Shown here piece by piece: positions 57,436-64,000 of a stretch of 64,000 bases of DNA. Made by a program: the position numbers and the translations under genes. Positions within the stretch are counted from its first letter, which is position 1. Each line of letters opens with the position of its first letter. The stretch lies in the NCBI RefSeq assembly GCF_000217915.1, contig NZ_AFOZ01000031.1, positions 62,001-126,000 of the forward strand. The letters are read 5' to 3'. The notes under the pieces are model-generated. The model had not been told where the DNA came from and did not search any database. It saw only the letters and a program-made list of their open reading frames with translations. Source of the DNA: Shewanella sp. HN-41. GTDB lineage: Bacteria; Pseudomonadota; Gammaproteobacteria; Enterobacterales; Shewanellaceae.

Positions 57436-58452
57436 TTAGTAGTAATCTCTCACTAAAATCTCGGCAATTTGCACACTGTTTAATGCTGCGCCTTTACGAA
57501 TGTTGTCCGACACAACCCACAGATTAATTCCATGGGAATGGGAAATATCCTTACGCACTCGACCAACATAAACAGGATCGGTTCCTGCGGCGTGGGTCAC
57601 TGCGGTTGGGTAGTCCTCATCGGATTCAAACAATACCACTCCTTCGGCTTGACGCAGTAAAGCTTTAATCTCTTCTGCATCGACGGGTTGACGCGTTTCA
57701 ATATGCACGGCTTCCGAATGCCCATAGAACACAGGCACACGCACAGCCGTCGCATTGACGAGGATATCATCATCACCGAAAATCTTCTGGGTTTCCCACA
57801 CCATTTTCATTTCTTCTTTGGTGTAACCGTTATCCATAAATTTATCAATTTGTGGCAACACGTTAAAAGCGATTTGCTTAGGGTAGACTTCGGCTTCGGC
57901 CGGTAAACCTTGCAGCAGTTTAGTGCACTGGTTCACTAGCTCTTCGATGGCTTTCTTACCCGTACCAGAGACGGACTGATAGGTCGCGACATTAATACGG
58001 CTAATGCCGTAGGCATCATAAATAGGCTTCAGTGCCACCAGCATCTGGATGGTTGAGCAATTAGGGTTAGCAATGATATTACGGTTGCGAAAATCCGCGA
58101 TGGCATGGGGATTGACTTCGGGTACAACCAACGGAATATCAATGTCATACCTAAAATGTGAGGTGTTATCTATCACCACACAGCCTGCTTCAGCGGCAAT
58201 CGGCGCCCACTTAGCAGACACATCGCCACCAGCGGAGAAGAAACCAATTTGGGCTTGGGTCCAATCGAAGGTCTCTACGTCCAGAATGGTGATTTGTTTG
58301 CCATGGAAGCTGACCGTTTCACCGGCGCTACGGCTACTGGCTAAAGGGTACAAATTGGCAACCGGGAAATTACGTTCTTCGAGGATCTCAATCATAGTTT
58401 GACCCACTGCACCCGATGCACCTAAAACGACAACATTAAATTCCTGTGACAT
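57436..58452 (-). CDS. asd: Aspartate-semialdehyde dehydrogenase
   Basis: Asd reduces aspartyl phosphate to the semialdehyde for lysine, threonine, methionine and diaminopimelate. The 338-aa product has GASGAVGQTMIEIL (NADP loop, about 10-23), NPNCSTIQM with the catalytic Cys near 133, and the histidine region (VFYGHSEAVHIE). This is the shorter Asd/Usg-like type found beside pdxB-truA. The ATG at 58452 is 2 bases after the pdxB stop, implying coupled translation; a longer in-frame start at 58494 would lie inside pdxB. In E. coli the paralogue Usg occupies this place; the intact Cys and His favour real dehydrogenase activity here. Confidence 0.92.
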   Translation of the reverse strand: MSQEFNVVVLGASGAVGQTMIEILEERNFPVANLYPLASSRSAGETVSFHGKQITILDVETFDWTQAQIGFFSAGGDVSAKWAPIAAEAGCVVIDNTSHFRYDIDIPLVVPEVNPHAIADFRNRNIIANPNCSTIQMLVALKPIYDAYGISRINVATYQSVSGTGKKAIEELVNQCTKLLQGLPAEAEVYPKQIAFNVLPQIDKFMDNGYTKEEMKMVWETQKIFGDDDILVNATAVRVPVFYGHSEAVHIETRQPVDAEEIKALLRQAEGVVLFESDEDYPTAVTHAAGTDPVYVGRVRKDISHSHGINLWVVSDNIRKGAALNSVQIAEILVRDYY

Positions 58453-58454
58453 AG

Positions 58455-59585
58455 CTACTGACCGACTCCTGAAAAACCTAAATTGGACAACCAATCTACC
58501 TCAAGTTGGCCGTCATAAGCCAGCGCCAATGCACTAAATTCGCGTCTATGACGGTGATTTTTTCTCATAGTGTCGAAACCATTGGCATTTAAAAAGGTAT
58601 TACGGAACACTCTATCATCGTCACGCAAATCATAAACAAAGCGCGCAAGCTGCAATAACGCTTTTTCATTCGGCATGACAGCCAGTTCAACAGCCTTAAT
58701 ATTAAAAGCTGGCAATAGGTCAGTGAGGCTTTTCGTGGCCGGAATATGCAGTTGTTGGCAAAGTGCTTGGTAGAGCATAAAGGTGCCGCGCGCCTTGCCT
58801 TCTAAGCTATAGCCTGCAATATGTGGCGTGGCAAATTCGGCCAATGATACCAGTTCAGGTATCGGATGTGGCTCTCCCTCCCAGACATCGAGCACAAGTT
58901 TGAGATCATCACGCTGACGTTTAACGTTGATAAGTGCTTTGTTATCAATTACATCACCTCGACAACAATTGAGTAGCCAAGTATTCGGTTTGAGGGATGT
59001 TAACCGAGACTCGTCGAATAAGTGCAGCGTCTTATGTTCGCCCGAACGCGTGATTGGCACATGTAAGCTAATGATATCAGCCTGCGCCATAATAGTTTCT
59101 AAGCTCACAAAACTGCGCGGATCGCCCTCAGCCGCTTTGATGGGATCGTTAAGTAACACTTTAACACCATAGGCTTCGAGGCATTTTGCGGTGGCAGATC
59201 CCGTATTGCCCGCACCGACGATCCCAACGACTTTGCCCCTAAGTGGGGAATCAAAACGCTCAGCTAGCTCGAGCATAGCGATAAAGGCAAATTCCCCCAC
59301 GGCAATGGCATTACAACCCGGCGCGTTGGAAAAGGGAATATGACGCCCAGTCAGATAGGCTAAATCCACATGGTCTGTGCCAATTGTGGCACTGCCGACA
59401 AACTTCAGTTGATGATTAGTACAGAGCAGCTCAGCATTTACTTGGGTGACCGAGCGCACTAATAGCACATCGGCATCACGCACTTGTTCTGCGGTTAATG
59501 TGCGACCATTAACAGGAATAATCTCCCCAAGATCGCCAAATAGCGGCTCAACATAGGGCATATTTTCATCGACTAGAATTTTCAT
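58455..59585 (-). CDS. pdxB: Erythronate-4-phosphate dehydrogenase
   Basis: PdxB acts in the DXP-dependent pyridoxal-phosphate pathway. The 376-aa product has [20 protein letters not shown], the D-2-hydroxyacid dehydrogenase NAD loop [20 protein letters not shown] (partly: [13 protein letters not shown], about 119-131) and the catalytic Arg/Glu/His set ([30 protein letters not shown]), plus the PdxB-specific C-terminal dimerisation domain. I chose ATG 59585, after AAGGTG. Confidence 0.95.
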   Translation of the reverse strand: MKILVDENMPYVEPLFGDLGEIIPVNGRTLTAEQVRDADVLLVRSVTQVNAELLCTNHQLKFVGSATIGTDHVDLAYLTGRHIPFSNAPGCNAIAVGEFAFIAMLELAERFDSPLRGKVVGIVGAGNTGSATAKCLEAYGVKVLLNDPIKAAEGDPRSFVSLETIMAQADIISLHVPITRSGEHKTLHLFDESRLTSLKPNTWLLNCCRGDVIDNKALINVKRQRDDLKLVLDVWEGEPHPIPELVSLAEFATPHIAGYSLEGKARGTFMLYQALCQQLHIPATKSLTDLLPAFNIKAVELAVMPNEKALLQLARFVYDLRDDDRVFRNTFLNANGFDTMRKNHRHRREFSALALAYDGQLEVDWLSNLGFSGVGQ

Positions 59586-59700
59586 AGGCACCTTAACGGG
59601 TAAGAAAGTGGCGAAAGAAGGCATCAAGATGTGCGCTATTCTAACAAGACCGAATGGATAAATCCTTGTCTATGCAACAGGTTCACAAAAAACACCCATA

Positions 59701-59725
59701 AAAAAGGGAAGCCTAAGCTCCCCTT
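59701..59725 (-). terminator. Terminator of fabB
   Basis: On the minus strand GGGGAGC ... GCTTCCC pair around TTAG, followed by six T residues, about 22 bases past the fabB stop. Confidence 0.8.
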
Positions 59726-59747
59726 CTATCGCGTTTGGTTGGCAAAC

Positions 59748-60959
59748 TTATTTGTACTTACGCATCACTAAGGTAGCGTTAGTGCCGCCAAACCCGAAGC
59801 TGTTGCTCATCACAGTGTTCAGCTCTGCATCGCGGTATTCACGCACGATTGGCATATCCTTAGCAGCTTCATCGACATTATCGATATTGATACTTGGGGC
59901 AATAAAGCTGTTTTCCATCATGATTAAGCTGTAAATCGCTTCATGTACACCAGCGGCGCCTAATGCATGACCCGTCATAGACTTAGTCGACGCAATCGGT
60001 GGACACTTGTCTTTAAAGACTTCACGTAGCGCTTCTAATTCACGCACGTCGCCCACTGGCGTTGAAGTACCGTGAGTGTTGATGTAATCGATGGGGGTAT
60101 CCACATCGGCCATCGCCATTTGCATACAGCGCACAGCGCCTTCACCCGATGGTGCTACCATGTCATAACCGTCTGAAGACGCGCCATAACCAATCACTTC
60201 AGCGTAAATTTTTGCGCCGCGGGCCAGAGCATGCTCTAACTCTTCAACCACTAAAATACCGCCGCCGCCAGAGATCACAAAACCATCACGGTCCGCATCA
60301 TAGGTACGAGAGGCCTTTTCTGGTGTGGCATTGTATTTAGTTGACAGTGCGCCCATAGCATCGAAGCCCATGGTCAGCGTCCAATCCACTTCTTCAGCAC
60401 CACCGGCAAACACCATATCTTGCTTACCCATTTGGATAAGTTCAACGGCGTGACCGATACAGTGGGCGCTAGTTGCACAGGCTGAACTGATAGAGTAGTT
60501 CATGCCTTTAATTTTAAATGGTGTGGCTAAACAAGCACTGGCCGTGCTCGACATGATGCGAGGCACAATATACGGACCAACACGTTTAACGCCTTTTTCA
60601 CGCAGCGTGTCGGCAGATTGTACTTGGTTAGACGATGATGCACCGCCAGTGCCGACAATCAAACCAACACGCGGATCTGAATACTGCTCTTCAGTCAATT
60701 GAGCGTCGCTAATAGCTTCCTGCATTGCAATGTAAGCATAGGCAGCAGCATCACCCATAAAACGCAGAGCCTTACGATCGATATGCTCAGCTGGGTTTAA
60801 CTTGATATTGCCCCATACGTGGCTGCGAAGTTGCATTTCTTCAAATTGAGCGGAATGCGTAATACCACTGCGGCCCGCTTTAAGTGACTCGGTCACTTCT
60901 TGCTTGTTATTACCGATACTTGAAACAACACCCATTCCGGTGATCACGACTCTTTTCAT
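59748..60959 (-). CDS. fabB: 3-oxoacyl-[acyl-carrier-protein] synthase I
   Basis: FabB elongates unsaturated fatty acids. The 403-aa product has the thiolase fold with catalytic Cys in [16 protein letters not shown] (about 157-172), His in [12 protein letters not shown] (near 297) and His in [16 protein letters not shown] (near 332), the Cys-His-His set. [18 protein letters not shown] is the usual N-terminus, so ATG 60959 is preferred over upstream in-frame Met codons at 60974 and 60983. Confidence 0.96.
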   Translation of the reverse strand: MKRVVITGMGVVSSIGNNKQEVTESLKAGRSGITHSAQFEEMQLRSHVWGNIKLNPAEHIDRKALRFMGDAAAYAYIAMQEAISDAQLTEEQYSDPRVGLIVGTGGASSSNQVQSADTLREKGVKRVGPYIVPRIMSSTASACLATPFKIKGMNYSISSACATSAHCIGHAVELIQMGKQDMVFAGGAEEVDWTLTMGFDAMGALSTKYNATPEKASRTYDADRDGFVISGGGGILVVEELEHALARGAKIYAEVIGYGASSDGYDMVAPSGEGAVRCMQMAMADVDTPIDYINTHGTSTPVGDVRELEALREVFKDKCPPIASTKSMTGHALGAAGVHEAIYSLIMMENSFIAPSINIDNVDEAAKDMPIVREYRDAELNTVMSNSFGFGGTNATLVMRKYK

Positions 60960-61096
60960 TTTATTGCTATCCATTGTGTACATGTCAGTACCTACTTTTG
61001 CTGCGCCAATAGTATCTGTTTTGGCTCAATTAAGTGGTCAGCTTTCCATAAAGGCGAGTAAAATAATGCCCATTATGAGACCGAGAGTATATTTCT

Positions 61097-63142
61097 TTGA
61101 CCGTGCAGCCCGATAAATTTAGCCAAATTAAGCGCGATTACCAGCAATTAATCAACCTTTATCCCGCAGCAGCTCCCGCCAATGAGCACTATCTAAGCAA
61201 GTTGAACCATCAACTGCAGGATTGGTGTATCACCCAATCCCAACAAACATTGCTCGTGTTAGGACAAATTGGCCTTGGCAATGGACTAGAACTGCTTTCT
61301 TTTATCCATGGGTGGCAAGAAAAACATCACAGCCGCCTGCTTATCAAAGTGTTTGAACCTCATCCCATCAATGCGTACGAACTTAAATCACTTTGGGATC
61401 AATCGCAAAGCTTAATTACACGGCCGCATTTAATCCCTATTGCCGAAGCGATCATCCATGCCCTGCCCGCACGCATTGTAGGCTGCCAGAGATTAATCTT
61501 TGATGACGCTCAAATAACCTTAGATCTGCATTTTGGTGATATGGCAGACCAACTCAGTAACCTGCCACACTGCTTATCACATCCTATTGAGCACTGGCTG
61601 GTCTTGCCCCATCTACAACAACAGTTAGTCAAGACTCACCTTTGGCAAATGGCGCGCTTAAGCGCCGACGATGCCAGTATTTTAGGTATTGAGTTAAATG
61701 AGCAAACTCAAAATGCCATCACAGCCTGCGGTTTTGGGCTACAAAATTTAACGCAAACGCCATCGGCTTGTGTGGCGGAGCCATTTATCCCGCCAACCTC
61801 TAGGGATGAAGTTCTACTGCACGAACGTCACGTTCTGCGCCATAAGATGGATAAGGCCTATGCTTTTAATCCCTTACCTAAGTCTATTGCAAATCCAGTA
61901 TCTCCCATCGCCATTATTGGTGGTGGACTCGCATCGGCTCACTTAGCCCTCTCATTAGCCGAGCGAGGACAAACCAGCGAACTGTTTTGCAAAGACAGCG
62001 AGCTAGGGCAAGGCGCCTCGGGCAACCGTCAAGGGGCGATTTATCCGCTACTCACCCCTGAAAATGATGAGTTAAGCCGCTTCTTCCAACAGGCTTTTTT
62101 ATTTAGTCGCCGTCGTGTGCAATCGCTAACAAACTCTCCCTGCGAAAATCAGACGCCTATTTCCCATGATTTTTGCGGTGTGCTACAGACAGGACATGAT
62201 GAGCGCAGCCAACAAAGGCTCGATAAAATAATCCACAGCCAACCATGGCCGAGGGAAATTGCCCATAGTGTAGATACCAATGAAGCCAATCGAATCGCCA
62301 ATATTGGCATTGATAAATCGGGTTTTTTCTACCCCCTCGGCGGCTGGGTTTGTCCCTTCGAATATGCCAAAGCCGCACTACAAAAAGCACAACAGCTTAC
62401 CGAGGGAAAACTCCATTTGGATACGGAGATCCTTGAAATTGAGCATCAACGTGAGGGGTGGTATTTAATCGCCACCGAACATCGATTTGGCCCATTTAGT
62501 CAGCTAGTGCTCGCCAATGGCGCAGATCTCACCCAATTCGATGCCAGCCATAGATTGCAGATCAGCCCCTTTCGCGGTCAAGTGAGCCATGTACCAGCCC
62601 AGTTCCAACTGAGTCAATTGGCAACTGTACTATGCGCAAATGGTTATCTAACGCCCCGTCATATGGATAGTCATTGCCTTGGCGCCAGTTACGTTAAATC
62701 CCCCCAGCATCTTGAGTTTTGTCCACAGGAGCAGCAGGAAAATCTCGCTAAAATGCACCAAAGCTACCCCAACCAGCCCTGGCTTGAGGATATTGATATC
62801 AGTGACAACAGTGCCCGGATTGGCGTGCGGATGGTGACGCGGGATCATTTCCCCATGCTGGGTTGTGCACCAGATGTGTCTAAAATTCTTAAGGATTATG
62901 AACAACATCAACTCACAAAGGAAAGCAGCCGTTATTGGCAAACCACTCCAGCACCTGTACTGCCTGGGCTCTTTATACTCGGCGGATTAGGATCTCGAGG
63001 CTTAAGCTCAGGGCCGCTTGCCGCCGAATGCCTTGCCGCTCAACTGTGTGGGGAACCCTTGCCATTGGATTGGCAAACCCTGTGCAAACTCAATCCTAAT
63101 CGCATGTGGTTACGTAAGTTACTCAAAGGGAAGGCGCTTTAA
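61097..63142 (+). CDS. mnmC: MnmC-type tRNA mnm5s2U biosynthesis protein, FAD domain intact, methyltransferase half degenerate
   Basis: MnmC removes the carboxymethyl group of cmnm5s2U34 (FAD oxidase half) and then methylates nm5s2U (SAM half). The C-terminal FAD oxidoreductase domain is clear: AIIGGGLASAHLALSLAERG (about 275-294), GASGNRQGAIYPL and GLGSRGLSSGPLAAECLA. The N-terminal half aligns by eye (GCQRLIFDDAQITLDLHFGDM resembles E. coli [20 protein letters not shown]), but the SAM loop ESGFGTGLNF is LGQIGLGNGLEL and the FLDGFAP motif with the catalytic Asp is WLVLPHLQ. Methyltransferase activity is therefore doubtful. The start is a TTG at 61097 with GAGAG upstream; a GTG two codons later is equally possible. 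The convergent neighbour overlaps by 20 bases. Confidence 0.9.
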   Translation: MTVQPDKFSQIKRDYQQLINLYPAAAPANEHYLSKLNHQLQDWCITQSQQTLLVLGQIGLGNGLELLSFIHGWQEKHHSRLLIKVFEPHPINAYELKSLWDQSQSLITRPHLIPIAEAIIHALPARIVGCQRLIFDDAQITLDLHFGDMADQLSNLPHCLSHPIEHWLVLPHLQQQLVKTHLWQMARLSADDASILGIELNEQTQNAITACGFGLQNLTQTPSACVAEPFIPPTSRDEVLLHERHVLRHKMDKAYAFNPLPKSIANPVSPIAIIGGGLASAHLALSLAERGQTSELFCKDSELGQGASGNRQGAIYPLLTPENDELSRFFQQAFLFSRRRVQSLTNSPCENQTPISHDFCGVLQTGHDERSQQRLDKIIHSQPWPREIAHSVDTNEANRIANIGIDKSGFFYPLGGWVCPFEYAKAALQKAQQLTEGKLHLDTEILEIEHQREGWYLIATEHRFGPFSQLVLANGADLTQFDASHRLQISPFRGQVSHVPAQFQLSQLATVLCANGYLTPRHMDSHCLGASYVKSPQHLEFCPQEQQENLAKMHQSYPNQPWLEDIDISDNSARIGVRMVTRDHFPMLGCAPDVSKILKDYEQHQLTKESSRYWQTTPAPVLPGLFILGGLGSRGLSSGPLAAECLAAQLCGEPLPLDWQTLCKLNPNRMWLRKLLKGKAL

Positions 63143-63722
63143 CTCGAGTACGATTATTGTTATCGCGGCTTTGACGTATTAACGCATCACCACTCTCGCG
63201 GGGTAGCAGATCTGGTGCCCCGCGGTGGGATTTCGCCAGCCTATCGTATAACAGCACATTGACAGAGGCGGCCAGATTCATACAGCCCACAGTGGGTACA
63301 TACACTACGGCATCGGCTTTATCGATAATCTCTTGGCCAATAGTGCCATCCTCGGGACCAAACACATAAAAGGCTTTAGGGGGATGGACAAAATCTGGCA
63401 GCGGCGTTGCGCCAACCACTAAATCCACACAGATAAGCTGGGTATCGGCTGGGATAGCTGCTAACAATGAGGCTACGCCCGTGAGTGGGATACGTTCACC
63501 GGCATTCTTGGTATCGGCATTATATTGCAAGGGACCCGAACGGGCCGCTAATTCATAACGTCTGCCGGTGTAAAACACCCCATCGACACCATAGCAACCC
63601 GATGCGCGCATAATACCGCCCACATTGATGGGGGTTTTTGGATTCACTAAACCAATATAAACCGCGTTGCTACTGCGCGCCGTATCGTCCATTGCCTGCG
63701 ATGCAAATACTGAAGTTGGCAT
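63123..63722 (-). CDS. SpoU/TrmH-family RNA methyltransferase
   Basis: The 199-aa product has the SPOUT knot motifs: VNPKTPINVGGIMRASGCYG (motif 1, Asn/Arg; partly counted from about 24), YVFGPEDGTIGQEI (motif 2) and VYVPTVGCMNLAASVNVLLYD (motif 3, partly: PTVGCMNLAASVNVLL). It would methylate a ribose 2'-OH in tRNA or rRNA; the target is unknown. The ATG at 63722 lies 6 bases from the yfcL-like stop, so the extension to 63776 is unlikely. Its end overlaps mnmC tail to tail by 20 bases. Confidence 0.85.
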   Translation of the reverse strand: MPTSVFASQAMDDTARSSNAVYIGLVNPKTPINVGGIMRASGCYGVDGVFYTGRRYELAARSGPLQYNADTKNAGERIPLTGVASLLAAIPADTQLICVDLVVGATPLPDFVHPPKAFYVFGPEDGTIGQEIIDKADAVVYVPTVGCMNLAASVNVLLYDRLAKSHRGAPDLLPRESGDALIRQSRDNNNRTRVKAPSL

Positions 63723-63727
63723 TGGAC

Positions 63728-64000
63728 TTAAGCAGTCGCCAACGGGCTGACAATGTTGGCATGCAACTGTGACCATGCCTGTTCAACCAAGGCGTAATCG
63801 GCGTCGTTTAACTCTTGGCGCGCGAGGGCTAAGCAATCGGCCATTTTTAGCATCAGCGCATCGAGTGAGGTTTCACCCAGCGCTTCGAGTTGTGATAACA
63901 CTACCGCCACATGGCCCTGCAAATAGCCACAGGCAAATAAAGCGTCGTCATCACCATGGCTGACAACCGTTGCAATCCACTGCTCTAATGCGTCTTCGTA
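63728..64000 (-). CDS. yfcL: YfcL family protein, 5' end outside the window
   Basis: An open frame runs from the window edge to the stop at 63728. The visible 90 residues (from YEDALEQWIATVVSHGDDDA through LFACGYLQGHVAVVLSQLE) are a short helical protein of the YfcL family. In E. coli yfcL also lies beside mnmC and fabB. The start codon is beyond 64000. Function unknown. Confidence 0.78.
   Translation of the reverse strand, partial: YEDALEQWIATVVSHGDDDALFACGYLQGHVAVVLSQLEALGETSLDALMLKMADCLALARQELNDADYALVEQAWSQLHANIVSPLATA

Overview
The window looks like the chromosome of a Shewanella species. It carries the Shewanella-type putrebactin locus (putrescine hydroxylase, acyltransferase, NIS synthetase, TonB receptor, FhuF-type reductase), a fused trpCF, a FimV/HubP-type landmark protein and two chemoreceptors. 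Gene orders are otherwise enterobacterial/gammaproteobacterial: sohB/yciK/rluB/yciO/rnm beside trp; pdxB-asd-fimV-truA-folC-dedD-cvpA-purF; fabB/mnmC/yfcL. The species call is inference from gene content and order; no database was searched.

Layout. 1-74: tandem heptamer array running off the left edge. 235-9859: mostly minus-strand housekeeping genes (sohB, a VolA/Pla-1-type lipase lipoprotein, a BNR-repeat protein, rluB, scpB, scpA, yciO, rnm), with yciK on plus. 9980-17312: tryptophan operon with a readable Trp-rich leader peptide and attenuator, then trpE, trpG (frameshifted), trpD, trpCF, trpB, trpA. 17383-18208: two small conserved-type genes. 18626-26480: Fur-box-preceded siderophore locus, ending in a frameshifted FhuF-type reductase gene. 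26693-28348: yciB (frameshifted), yciI and xthA, apparently translationally coupled.

28725-32550 is the accessory region: an AT-richer, all-minus-strand series of unrelated small genes (HEAT-like protein, cupin, methyltransferase, lipoprotein) separated by integron attC-like sites and lacking any visible integrase. It reads as a cassette cluster without integrase, disturbed by a fragment of another gene (30712-30930). Inverted 10-bp repeats lie at its upstream edge (32566-32681), followed by a gene-poor stretch.

33291-42092: two methyl-accepting chemotaxis proteins flank a DUF1097 membrane protein and a molybdenum-hydroxylase operon (XdhC-like, MocA-like, 2Fe-2S subunit, Moco subunit). 42340-48710: YcbL-type hydrolase, proline-iminopeptidase-like hydrolase, topB and an alanine/glycine:cation symporter. 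48789-60959: minus-strand housekeeping genes purF, cvpA, dedD-like, folC, truA, fimV/hubP, asd, pdxB, fabB. 61097-64000: mnmC (plus), a SpoU-type RNA methyltransferase and a partial yfcL.

The main observations are: (1) the integrase-less cassette cluster and its boundary repeats; (2) three single-base frameshifts in short homopolymers (trpG, fhuF-like, yciB), where the downstream frame restores the conserved C-terminal or core sequence, including the missing Fe-S cysteine motif of the reductase; the common pattern makes sequencing error a serious alternative to real mutation; (3) a degenerate methyltransferase half in MnmC.
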